Assembly (NCBI GenBank): GCA_003240735.1
Contig: QFNE01000016.1
Coordinates: 1-62,866 of the forward strand
Reading direction: 5' to 3'
Origin: Paracoccus denitrificans
GTDB taxonomy: Bacteria; Pseudomonadota; Alphaproteobacteria; Rhodobacterales; Rhodobacteraceae
DNA length: 62,866 nucleotides
Part shown: piece by piece, positions 47,201 through 53,974 of the stretch
How positions within the stretch are numbered: position 1 is the stretch's first letter
Layout: each line of letters begins with the position of its first letter
Translations under genes and position numbers: made by a program
The notes under the pieces: generated by a model
The model's input: only the letters and a program-made list of their open reading frames with translations
The model's database searches: none
What the model was told of the DNA's origin: nothing

Positions 47201-49068
47201 TTCTGCTCACATGGACCGACAGCAACGGCGCAGAGGCATCCGCAGAGATGTCGTTGACCAACATGATGACGGGGACGAACACGAGCGGATCGCGTCAAAT
47301 GGCGGTCGGTGTCTTCCCACGGCCTCCGGCGTTCGGAAACAGCGGGGCGTTCAGCCACAGCCTGCAGTTTCTATTCAACGACACCCGGTTCGGCGCGTGG
47401 GCGGCCAAACGGATATTTGTCCACCGCGTCAATATCCGCGTGGCGACCGCAGAGGAATTGGGCAAAGGGCAGGTCGAGGCCCAGATAAGCGCCACCCTCT
47501 CCGAAAGCTATCTGACGAAGGTCGATACCAATCAGGCGATTGCGAACGCCGAGACGCGGCTGAACGCGACCTACGGCCCCGTGCGTACCAAGGTCGACCG
47601 CGTGGACACCGCGCTATCTGATCTATCGGGCGGCATCGCGTCCATCAAGTATGTGGCGCAAGCCGGGAGCGCGAACGCGGCAGGGATCGAGGCGGTCAGC
47701 ATCGACCGCAACGGCAACAAGACAACGTCCGTGCTGCGCCTCCGGGGCGACCAAGTGATTGCAGACGGCACGATGAGCGTAGGGGCGCTGACGGTCGGTG
47801 GTGGCGTCAACATGCTGGAAGATGCGACCTTCCAGGACGGGTTGACGAACTACTTCACGTCAACACCCGGATCGGCCACGAGCGCATATGTGCGTCGCCC
47901 GCCGCTTTCCTACGCGCACCCGGCCTATCCGACCCTGTTCATCGAGCAGACGAACACCAACAGCAACGAGGCGTCGGCCTATATCGCCGCGCGACCACGG
48001 CGCGACACGGGGTGGCAGTTTGGCTATCCCTGCAAGCCGGGGGCATTCTATTGCGCCAGCGTCTTTTCCTATTCCATGCGCTGCACATCGAACCTGCAGA
48101 TTGCATTCATCAGAGCGGACGGCACATGGGCGGGGAGCAGGGTGGTTGCAAACAGCCCTAACACCGGCAGCTCCACCACCCCGGATAGCTGGTCGCGTGA
48201 TTTCGTCATCATGCAAGCGCCAGCCGATGCGGTCTATATTCAGGTCAGATACATCAAGCTGGCAACGTCGAGCGGCGACAGCAACAGCTTCCTTGCCCTC
48301 TGGAAGCCGCAGCTGGAGGAAACCCACGCGGCCGCATCGCAGCCCATGCCCTGGTCGAGCGGCGCGGTCGCGATGATTGGACCCGACCGGATCTTTGCCC
48401 GCAGCATGGCTGCGCGACATATGGACACCGAAACGGCTGTCATCACCGTCAGCGCGCAGATCAATCTGGGGATCATCCGCGAAGCCCACATCATCGACGG
48501 CAATGTCACGAACGCCAAAATCGGCGACTACATCCAGTCCGACAACTTTGTGGCAGGCGACAGCGGGCGCGGCTGGCGCATCCGAAAGAGCGGTGACGCC
48601 GAGTTCAACACCGTCAAAATCCGCCGTCAGATCGAGGTGGCATCAGGCACGCGGACCGTGGGCAACTTCATACCTTTCTCGCAGAACCTGCGTAGGCGCA
48701 ATGTCGGTGGATCGGGTGACCCGTCATACGAGATGTACACCCCGAGTGGGTCAGAGGTCAGTCGCCTGAACGGGCCGGGGGCAACGATATTCATAGACAC
48801 CACGCCGATTGCGATCACCGAATGGATGGGCGCGCAGCGGACCTATCTGGCAACCGTGGGTATGACCGGCGGCACTGTATCGCGACCCAGCGGCATGAAC
48901 AGCAACTCGGTGATGTGGGGATGGACGGCGACCGTGCTGCCCCTGACCCTTTGGGACACGCTGAACGGTGGAAGCCAGTGCCTCCGGCTGCGCCTCGAAT
49001 TCTGGAGCGAGAACGTCACCGAGGTCAAAGACTGCGTTCTTCGCTGGAAGATTTACGAGGTATCGTGA
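44209..49068 (+). CDS. J-like tail tip/host-specificity protein
   Basis: This 1619-residue protein is the largest in the phage and forms the tail tip. The first ~550 residues resemble gpJ-type attachment proteins (NAYLTYVVSLGNVPGAKLESVIIDDEEVRF, LAYNILRGIPIAGGPLWGYGVDL, FNAVHASYPEPKALWKVKDAPPRYN). A fibronectin-like part follows, then residues ~670-910 form an Ala/Ser/Lys/Asp-rich coiled-coil stalk. The carboxy half has jelly-roll-like sequence and a GNVTNAKIGDYIQSDNFVAGDSGRGWRIRKSG motif typical of tail spikes. The carboxy end probably decides receptor binding. It is one uninterrupted frame, starting on the previous stop. Confidence 0.88.
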   Translation: MPQLAMAAVTTFSGWMASSATATVMGNLLISTAVSSLSSFVMKQNMRGNQPGLRTEHTTDGGDKPMSFVLGWYATDGHMVCPPMSHGKFDDWDNAYLTYVVSLGNVPGAKLESVIIDDEEVRFSGTDATFTQGGAIPAGKPDWWYRQQGMDPANPSAARPNVTPGRPADSDEFRDKIWLRYYDGSQTTADPYLLKVYGTGTKWDTTSKRPWTEDMVGTGTCYAILTFRFSRKSFTGLPRCRFIIAGTPLYDPRKDSSAGGDGVQRWSNPSTWQTSTNAIVLAYNILRGIPIAGGPLWGYGVDLSALPFATWAPAMNAAAEMLDGALRWQAGYEVSVEDEPSDVLDEILKAACAKVAEVGGVWRVRVGPPASPVLFLTDDDLVVDEDATNTPFPGLAQTFNAVHASYPEPKALWKVKDAPPRYNPDLEAADQNRRLVAELNLPACPWKSQVQRVMKAYIREERRFRRHVVTLPPDAEALEPLDVIALTSMENGYASKLFEVAEVSEHPDTLNVTVSMLEVDPSDYDFQAGDLLPSPIAPNVVPRPVAVTPQFFTAEGIALVRDGRPRGVAARLRWGGWALSDVSSVRWETRLSGQTDAARGVMASPEEGETIVSPGLTPTTAYEARISFITASGRDAAWTAWKSFITPAAPVAWDDLAKDLQDNLDAGQARIDAAEKDAQAAAKQAKDATAAADAAQKYATEQVQKAREDFAVDIQTSVEAAGQSKVARDASEAAAKSALEGAGKSADSAKSADGSAKAAAGSAKTASEESTKAGKSATAAAADATTAVTARGDAETFTKQASSSATEADKSKVAAQTASGVAVEAKGKAEKASGDASGSAKAASESETLAGASAKDAKREAGVATKQRQDAETAAGAAFTSEKSAATAKQDAEKASAAAQRSADISATIASRGSSVLEDQFLSHPGWGRRASTGGSIVPNMVYPTGNTWQFDLTADQGNVFQAMNATSSGLWTGQINARGYVVEIEMNRTGSLSGAGVLLTWTDSNGAEASAEMSLTNMMTGTNTSGSRQMAVGVFPRPPAFGNSGAFSHSLQFLFNDTRFGAWAAKRIFVHRVNIRVATAEELGKGQVEAQISATLSESYLTKVDTNQAIANAETRLNATYGPVRTKVDRVDTALSDLSGGIASIKYVAQAGSANAAGIEAVSIDRNGNKTTSVLRLRGDQVIADGTMSVGALTVGGGVNMLEDATFQDGLTNYFTSTPGSATSAYVRRPPLSYAHPAYPTLFIEQTNTNSNEASAYIAARPRRDTGWQFGYPCKPGAFYCASVFSYSMRCTSNLQIAFIRADGTWAGSRVVANSPNTGSSTTPDSWSRDFVIMQAPADAVYIQVRYIKLATSSGDSNSFLALWKPQLEETHAAASQPMPWSSGAVAMIGPDRIFARSMAARHMDTETAVITVSAQINLGIIREAHIIDGNVTNAKIGDYIQSDNFVAGDSGRGWRIRKSGDAEFNTVKIRRQIEVASGTRTVGNFIPFSQNLRRRNVGGSGDPSYEMYTPSGSEVSRLNGPGATIFIDTTPIAITEWMGAQRTYLATVGMTGGTVSRPSGMNSNSVMWGWTATVLPLTLWDTLNGGSQCLRLRLEFWSENVTEVKDCVLRWKIYEVS

Positions 49069-49667
49069 TGGGCATCATCTCAGCCATCCCCATGATGGGC
49101 GGGATCCAGATTATCCGTGCGCTGTCTGATGACGACGCGCAGATGAGTTTCGTCGAGCCGAGCGATGAAGGCTGGCTGGAGGCGCTGGCGGCGGTCGAAG
49201 CGACGGCCCCTGACGTGGAAGAACCCGCGCACGGCCCGACACTCGACGCTGCCAAGGAAGCCGCAATCAACGGCATCAACGCGGTGCGAGGCGAGGTGCG
49301 GCGCAAGTTCATCACCGTCCTGCCCGGTCAGGATATGGTCTATCTGGAGAAGGAAACCGAGGCGCGGTCCTGGCTGAACGCACGCGCGGCGCTGGCCGCC
49401 GGCACCGGTCCGGAACCCGACCCGATGGATTACCCGCACATCACCCGCGAGGCGGGTATAACCGCGCCCGATCCAGACAGCGTGGCGCAAATTTATCTGA
49501 ACATGGCATGGCAGTTTCGGCAGATTTCCTCGGTGATCGAGGGCGTGGCGCTGGAGTTCATCGCGGCGGTCGAGGCGTGCGATACCCCCAGTGACGCGTT
49601 CGACGTGTCGGAGGCCTTCCCGGCAACGCTGGCCGCAGCCATGTCGGCAGCAGGCGCGCCTTTATAA
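49068..49667 (+). CDS. Hypothetical tail-fibre-associated protein
   Basis: This 199-residue protein follows the J-like gene with a one-base overlap. A helical core (LDAAKEAAINGINAVRGEVRRKFITVLPGQDMVYLEKETEARSWLNA) is followed by DPMDYPHITREAGITAPDPDSVAQIYLNMAWQFRQISSVIEGVALEFIAAVEAC. The segment GQDMVYLEKETEA resembles chaperone-like proteins found after tail fibres. It may help fibre folding or form the tail end; no certain family is recalled. Confidence 0.65.
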   Translation: MGIISAIPMMGGIQIIRALSDDDAQMSFVEPSDEGWLEALAAVEATAPDVEEPAHGPTLDAAKEAAINGINAVRGEVRRKFITVLPGQDMVYLEKETEARSWLNARAALAAGTGPEPDPMDYPHITREAGITAPDPDSVAQIYLNMAWQFRQISSVIEGVALEFIAAVEACDTPSDAFDVSEAFPATLAAAMSAAGAPL

Positions 49668-49683
49668 TCGTTGGAGGTCAGAA

Positions 49684-50046
49684 TTGCTTGCCTTCCTTCA
49701 CGAAATGTTCACGACGCCAGAGGCCCAATCGGACCCGTATGTATGGGCGGCGGCATTGGCGGGTCACTGGGCGATCGGCGCAGGACTGACTGCCCTTTTG
49801 ATGGCGCTGCCCTTTCGCGCCTTTTTCTGTGCCGCGCTCGTCAGCGCCATCTACGGCGTCCTTTGGGAGGGTGGCCAGCTGGTCGGTGGCGGCGGCATCT
49901 GGGACGGCTTGCTCGACTGGTCGGCCGTCTCATTGGGGGCAGTCACTGCCGCGGCGCTATGGCAGCGAAAAGCGGCAATCGCCGCCGGCGCGGTCGGGAT
50001 CACCACACTGCTTCTCAGGGTCGGGCTCAGACGCCGACGCCGATAA
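49684..50046 (+). CDS. Multi-pass membrane protein at the prophage right end, holin-like
   Basis: This 120-residue protein has three to four hydrophobic helices (WAAALAGHWAIGAGLTALLMALPF, AFFCAALVSAIYGVLWEGGQLVGG, WSAVSLGAVTAAALW, AAIAAGAVGITTLLL) and a basic carboxy end (RRRRR). The start is TTG 49684, six bases after GGAGGTC. Its size and topology suit a holin or an accessory membrane protein. It is the last gene before the right end, where Mu-like phages often keep lysis or cargo genes. Its role is not proven. Confidence 0.7.
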   Translation: MLAFLHEMFTTPEAQSDPYVWAAALAGHWAIGAGLTALLMALPFRAFFCAALVSAIYGVLWEGGQLVGGGGIWDGLLDWSAVSLGAVTAAALWQRKAAIAAGAVGITTLLLRVGLRRRRR

Positions 50047-50070
50047 AATCCTAACAGGAGAGAAAATTTC

Positions 50071-50084
50071 TGTCCGGAAGCTAG
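50071..50084 (-). repeat. MuA-type end site R2
   Basis: TGTCCGGAAGCTAG reads CTAGCTTCCGGACA from the right end, identical over 14 bases to L1 (12482-12495). It lies exactly 22 bp inside R1; 22 bp is the length of a MuA-binding site, so R1 and R2 abut as in Mu. Confidence 0.8.
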
Positions 50085-50092
50085 TTCAGTTT

Positions 50093-50106
50093 TGTCCGAA
50101 AGCTAG
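50093..50106 (-). repeat. MuA-type end site R1
   Basis: TGTCCGAAAGCTAG reads CTAGCTTTCGGACA from the right end, one base different from L1 and R2. It ends nine bases before the terminal ACA (50116-50118), the same distance as L1 from the left TGT. Confidence 0.8.
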
Positions 50107-50118
50107 CGCGCCGCCACA

Positions 50119-50123
50119 GATGT
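50119..50123. repeat. Right copy of 5-bp target-site duplication (GATGT)
   Basis: GATGT follows the last prophage base and equals the five bases before the first one (12465-12469). It fixes the element's right end at 50118. Confidence 0.9.
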
Positions 50124-50236
50124 TTGCCAGACGCGATTTGCCAATTGGATGCGAGACAAGCGACAGAAGGGGTACGCAGAAGAGATCACCGGCAACGCCT
50201 GCCGCCCTGGAAACCAGTCTAAGTGCTTGATTTTAA

Positions 50237-50312
50237 TGGTGCCCGGAGACGGATTTGAACCGCCGACACGCGGATTTTCAATCCGCTGCTCTACCAACTG
50301 AGCTATCCGGGC
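50237..50312 (-). tRNA. tRNA-Phe (anticodon GAA)
   Basis: The minus strand folds as a complete 76-nt tRNA. The acceptor stem is GCCCGGA/TCCGGGC with A73 and an encoded CCA. The D-arm contains AGCTCAGTTGGTAGAGC, the anticodon stem GCGGA/TCCGC encloses TTGAAAA (anticodon GAA, phenylalanine), and the T-loop is GGTTCGAATCC. The prophage ends 118 bp away, downstream of the tRNA, and does not use it as an attachment site. Confidence 0.97.
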
Positions 50313-50388
50313 CCCGGGCGGGACTTTCGTCCTGCGGGTCACGCGTAACTAGACAAGGCGACTGCCGCTGTCCAGACCGAATCTGCGG

Positions 50389-50541
50389 TTATTCGTCGTT
50401 GTCGGGCAGGTTTTCAGCGGGCTCGCCCGGGACGCGATAGTCGCCGCGCAGCCAGTGGGCGAGATCGACATCCGCGCACCTTTTGGAACAGAACGGGCGG
50501 TATTTGGGGTCCGTCGGTTTGCCGCAGATAGGACAGGTCAT
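50389..50541 (-). CDS. yacG: DNA gyrase inhibitor YacG
   Basis: This 50-residue zinc protein binds GyrB and blocks gyrase in E. coli. The CPIC (residues 3-6) and CSKRC (18-22) pairs form its zinc site, followed by the family ending VDLAHWLRGDYRVPGE and an acidic tail. The start overlaps the stop of the RNase E/G-like gene (ATGA), placing it last in the infA-maf-RNase-yacG group. The gene is short but complete. Confidence 0.93.
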   Translation of the reverse strand: MTCPICGKPTDPKYRPFCSKRCADVDLAHWLRGDYRVPGEPAENLPDNDE

Positions 50542-51596
50542 TGCGCGGTCGCCAAGCGTGACAGCGGCATCCGGTCGCGTTTGCGCGACAGTTCGTAAAG
50601 GCCCATGGCCGTCCAGCCCACTAAGTTCGTCTCAGCCCCGTCGCTGCGGAACGCGGCGCGCAGTGTCTGGTCCAGCGTGCCGCGATCACGCTTGGAAATC
50701 GGCGCGAAGTCGATGACGACCTGCCCGCCCAAACCCCGCAAGCGCAGTTGGCGCGGCAAGTCGCGCGCCAAGGCGATGTTGGCCTTCAGCGCGGCGGCGG
50801 GGGATGTGTCGCGGCCGGTGTTCACATCGACTGCGATCAGGGCGCGGGTCACTTCGACAAAGGCGGATGCGCCACCGTCCAGATCGATCTGTGGGACCAG
50901 CAACGCATCGACTGCGTCGGTGACGGCGTGGCGGTCAAAGCTGCCTTCGCCTTCGTCGACCTCGTCAGGGTCGGGATCGGACCAGTCGATCCAAGCGGCA
51001 CGCCACGGGCTGTCCGCGTCGACCAGCACCTCCGGCTCGCCGGTTTGATCGGCGGTCACCTGCGCGGCAAGGGTCGCAAGCGCGGTCAGCTCCTCGGCGA
51101 CCTCGTCGTCTGACGCGAGCATCGCTGCCGTGCGGATGACAAGACCCATCCCTTCGGACGCACCGGCGTCACGCAAGGCCGACTGGCCAATCGCCGTCAG
51201 TTCTGACCGGGCATCCTCTTCCTTGATGCGCCGGGACACGTTGACACCCGGCGCGCCCGGCGTCGCGATGCCCGTGCGGCCACGGAACAGCAGACGTTGG
51301 CTGAGGGGCAAGGCCTTGCCATCCTCGGCCGAGCCGGACACCTGAACGATCACAGACTGACCTTCGGACAAACCTTTGACTTCGCGCAGAAATCCGCGCT
51401 GACCTTCGGGCAGGCGCAGGAATACGCCGCCCTGCCCCTTCATCAGGCGGTCGACCGTGCCCCGGCAGATCGTCCCGGGCGGAAGCGGGCTGACCGCTGA
51501 TGGATCAATCAGAATGTCCTGCAACTGGCCATCGACCATCAGGGCCGCGGCTTCATGGCCCCACAGATGGTCCAGTGCGATGACGCGGCCTTTCAT
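50538..51596 (-). CDS. Short ribonuclease E/G-family protein
   Basis: This 352-residue protein belongs to the RNase E/G family, endonucleases for mRNA decay and rRNA processing. The front (GTVDRLMKGQGGVFLRLPEGQRGFLRE, residues ~45-72) is a degenerate S1-like domain. The catalytic region has the two metal-binding aspartates in ALIAVDVNTG and QVVIDFAPI, by comparison with RNase E D303 and D346. The zinc-link CPxCxG and the long scaffold part of RNase E are absent, as in the short alphaproteobacterial paralogue. ATG 51596 (MKGRVIALDH) is preferred over a longer frame. It overlaps maf and yacG. Confidence 0.87.
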   Translation of the reverse strand: MKGRVIALDHLWGHEAAALMVDGQLQDILIDPSAVSPLPPGTICRGTVDRLMKGQGGVFLRLPEGQRGFLREVKGLSEGQSVIVQVSGSAEDGKALPLSQRLLFRGRTGIATPGAPGVNVSRRIKEEDARSELTAIGQSALRDAGASEGMGLVIRTAAMLASDDEVAEELTALATLAAQVTADQTGEPEVLVDADSPWRAAWIDWSDPDPDEVDEGEGSFDRHAVTDAVDALLVPQIDLDGGASAFVEVTRALIAVDVNTGRDTSPAAALKANIALARDLPRQLRLRGLGGQVVIDFAPISKRDRGTLDQTLRAAFRSDGAETNLVGWTAMGLYELSRKRDRMPLSRLATAQ

Positions 51597-52150
51597 GGCG
51601 TGCTCCTGATTCCGGCGGCTGACAGAAGGGTGGCGGTTTCGGCCAAGGGCAGGCCGACAACGGCGGTGAAAGACCCCTGCATCCACGGCACGAATGCGGC
51701 GGCGGGGCCTTGGATGCCGTAACCGCCGGCTTTGCCGCGCCAGTCGCCGCCAGCGACGTAGATGGCGATGTCGGCGGGTGTCAGGGGGCGGAAACGGACG
51801 ATGGTTTCGACCAGACGGTGGCGCGTGGTCCCATCGGCAGTCACGGTGACGGCGGTCATCACACGGTGGCGACGACCGGATAGCATCTTGAGGAATGCGG
51901 CTGCCTCGGCCTCATCCTCGGGCTTTCCCAGGATGCGGCGGCCTGCCACGACGACCGTGTCGGCGGCCAGAACGACCGCGTCCGGCGCATCAATCGCCGC
52001 GGCTTTTTCAGCAGACATGCGCCGCGCGTAATCGCGCGCGGCTTCGGTCCTGCGTGGTGTCTCGTCAATGTCGGCAGGCACCACAGCGTCGGGAACGATC
52101 CCGATTTGTCCAAGCAATTCAAGGCGACGCGGACTGGCCGAGGCCAGCAC
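51593..52150 (-). CDS. maf: Maf-family nucleotide pyrophosphatase
   Basis: Maf hydrolyses non-canonical or pyrimidine nucleoside triphosphates to monophosphates and, in some bacteria, affects septation. The 185-residue protein starts LASASPRRLELL, the substrate-binding signature, followed by VVLAADTVVV with the conserved catalytic aspartate, LGKPEDEAEA, and GKAGGYGIQGPAAAFV. The start is GTG 52150, the first usable codon before LASASPRR. It lies between infA and the RNase E/G-like gene, whose ATG overlaps its stop. The genes are co-directional. Confidence 0.93.
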   Translation of the reverse strand: MLASASPRRLELLGQIGIVPDAVVPADIDETPRRTEAARDYARRMSAEKAAAIDAPDAVVLAADTVVVAGRRILGKPEDEAEAAAFLKMLSGRRHRVMTAVTVTADGTTRHRLVETIVRFRPLTPADIAIYVAGGDWRGKAGGYGIQGPAAAFVPWMQGSFTAVVGLPLAETATLLSAAGIRSTP

Positions 52151-52169
52151 AAGCCGCCGATTGCCGGCC

Positions 52170-52388
52170 TTACTTGAAGCGGTAATTGATCCGCCCCTTG
52201 GTCAGGTCATAGGTGTTCATTTCCACCTGAACCTTGTCGCCAGCGAGGACGCGGATGCGGTTCTTCCGCATCTTTCCTGCCATATGCGCGATGATCTCAT
52301 GGCCGTTTTCGAGCTCGACCCGGAATGTCGCGTTGGGCAGGAGTTCCATCACCACGCCGGGGAATTCGAGCATCTCTTCCTTGGCCAT
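52170..52388 (-). CDS. infA: Translation initiation factor IF-1
   Basis: This 72-residue S1/OB-fold protein is IF-1, which binds the ribosomal A site during initiation. It begins MAKEEMLEFPGVVMELLPNATFRVELENGHEI and continues AHMAGKMRKNRIRVLAGDKVQVEMNTYDLTKGRINYRFK, matching bacterial IF-1 end to end. The ATG at 52388 follows CAGGAGAG. It is the first gene of the leftward infA-maf-RNase E/G-yacG cluster, a conserved alphaproteobacterial grouping. Confidence 0.98.
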   Translation of the reverse strand: MAKEEMLEFPGVVMELLPNATFRVELENGHEIIAHMAGKMRKNRIRVLAGDKVQVEMNTYDLTKGRINYRFK

Positions 52389-52536
52389 GATCTCTCCTGT
52401 TGGGGGACCCGCAATGTGCGGGACGCCCGCATATGCGTCCAAATGCGGCAAGTTACAAGATGGTATGGGAAACAGGCGCATTTTATGCGCTGTTCATGCA
52501 CCGTTCATGCACAGACCGTGCACCGGGAAAGCGCCC

Positions 52537-53763
52537 TTAGAAGAACGCTTGCAACCCGGTGATCGCGCGTCCAAGGATCAGCGCGTGGACGTCATGCGTC
52601 CCTTCATAGGTGTTCACGGTTTCCAGATTCTGCGCGTGGCGCATCACCTGAAACTCTTCGCTGATGCCGTTGCCGCCATGCATGTCGCGCGCCCAACGTG
52701 CGATCTCCAGCGCCTTGCCACAGTTGTTGCGCTTCATCATCGAGATCATCTCGGGCGCGGCCAAGGCATCATCCAGCAGACGACCGACGCGCAGGCTGCC
52801 CTGCAGACCCAACGAGATGTCAGTCAGCATGTTCGCCAGCTTCAGCTGATAAAGCTGCGTCTGCGCCAGCGGGCGTTTGAATTGGTGGCGATCCAGCCCG
52901 TACTGACGCGCGGCGTGCATGCAGAATTCCGCAGCCCCCAGCGCCCCCCACGAGATACCATAGCGCGCGCGGTTGAGACACCCGAACGGCCCTTTCAGCC
53001 CTTCGACGTTCGGCAGCAGCGCGTCCTCACCGACCGCCACGTCCTGCAGGACGATTTCACCCGTGATCGATGCCCGCAGGCTAAGCTTGCCGCCGATCTT
53101 TGGCGCGGAAAGGCCGGGCGTGCCCTTGTCCAGAACAAAGCCCCGGATCTTGCCACCGTGGGCGTCGGACTTGGCCCAGACGACGAACACATCCGCAATC
53201 GGGCTGTTCGAAATCCACATCTTGGCGCCGTTCAGCACATAGCCGTCATCGGTCTTGCGGGCCGTCGTCTTCATGCCCGCAGGGTCTGACCCCGCGTCGG
53301 GTTCGGTCAGGCCAAAGCACCCGATCCATTCGCCGGAGGCGAGCTTTGGCAGATACTTGCGGCGCTGGTCTTCCGAGCCGTAGGCATAGATCGGATACAT
53401 CACCAACGACGACTGGACGGACATCATGCTGCGATAGCCGCTGTCCACACGCTCAACTTCACGCGCGACAAGGCCATAGGCAACGTAGGATGCGCCCAGA
53501 CCGCCGTATTCTTCGGGGATGGTGATGCCCAGAAGGCCCATCTCGCCCATCTCGCGGAAGATCTGGGGATCGGTCACCTCGTCGCGGTAGGCGTCGATGA
53601 CCCGGGGTTGCAGCTTTTCCTGCGCATAGGCGCGCGCGGCGTCGCGCAGCATCCGTTCCTCTTCGGTCAGCTGGCTGTTCAGATCGAGGGGGTCTTCCCA
53701 GTTGAACCGGCCCAGTTCGGGGGCGTCCTTGGGCTTCAGGGTGGGTTTCACTGCGGCATTCAT
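52537..53763 (-). CDS. gcdH: Glutaryl-CoA dehydrogenase
   Basis: This 408-residue FAD enzyme of the acyl-CoA dehydrogenase family oxidises and decarboxylates glutaryl-CoA to crotonyl-CoA in lysine and tryptophan breakdown. Diagnostic stretches are FNWEDPLDLNSQLTEEERM at the front, GCFGLTEPDAGSDP (FAD/substrate site), and the end TYEGTHDVHALILGRAITG, where the glutamate is the catalytic base and the context is specific for GcdH. The start is ATG 53763. It is monocistronic and divergent from the OmpA-family gene. Confidence 0.94.
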   Translation of the reverse strand: MNAAVKPTLKPKDAPELGRFNWEDPLDLNSQLTEEERMLRDAARAYAQEKLQPRVIDAYRDEVTDPQIFREMGEMGLLGITIPEEYGGLGASYVAYGLVAREVERVDSGYRSMMSVQSSLVMYPIYAYGSEDQRRKYLPKLASGEWIGCFGLTEPDAGSDPAGMKTTARKTDDGYVLNGAKMWISNSPIADVFVVWAKSDAHGGKIRGFVLDKGTPGLSAPKIGGKLSLRASITGEIVLQDVAVGEDALLPNVEGLKGPFGCLNRARYGISWGALGAAEFCMHAARQYGLDRHQFKRPLAQTQLYQLKLANMLTDISLGLQGSLRVGRLLDDALAAPEMISMMKRNNCGKALEIARWARDMHGGNGISEEFQVMRHAQNLETVNTYEGTHDVHALILGRAITGLQAFF

Positions 53764-53974
53764 GGTCTTGTCCTCCTCGCATCCGCGAGCAGGCTAGCGT
53801 CTGGGGGGCACGGGTTCAATGGCATGTCACGGGGTGCGACGTGCCACGCTATCACGCGGGTATCACGCAGTTTTCGGGAACGCGGAGCGGAATTCGTGGT
53901 TTGATCGTCAGCAGACACCCGCCCGTTGTTTCCGGGCTCACAAGATTTGACTGACACGATAAGAGGAGACGCTG

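Larger units (their letters stand above)
12470..50118 (+). mobile_element. Mu-like transposable siphophage prophage, complete, 37,649 bp
   Basis: The element begins TGTAGG and ends CCACA, giving the TG...CA termini of Mu. It is flanked by a perfect GATGT duplication, and the outermost MuA-type sites lie at equal distance (nine bases after the terminal TGT/ACA) on both ends. Gene content is complete: repressor, Ner, DDE transposase, MuB ATPase, GemA, Mor-like activator, lysis, terminase, portal, MuF, protease, capsid, and a long non-contractile tail (tube, chaperones, tape measure, tip). The order is that of B3/D3112/RcapMu-like Mu siphophages. No interrupted essential gene is apparent apart from two sites of probable recoding. 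It is probably inducible, which is not tested here. Confidence 0.95.

Noticed and set aside
50119..50312. Integration at tRNA-Phe by an integrase.
   Set aside because: No integrase gene is present, the prophage ends 118 bp from the tRNA, no tRNA fragment is duplicated, and the 5-bp duplication shows transposition.
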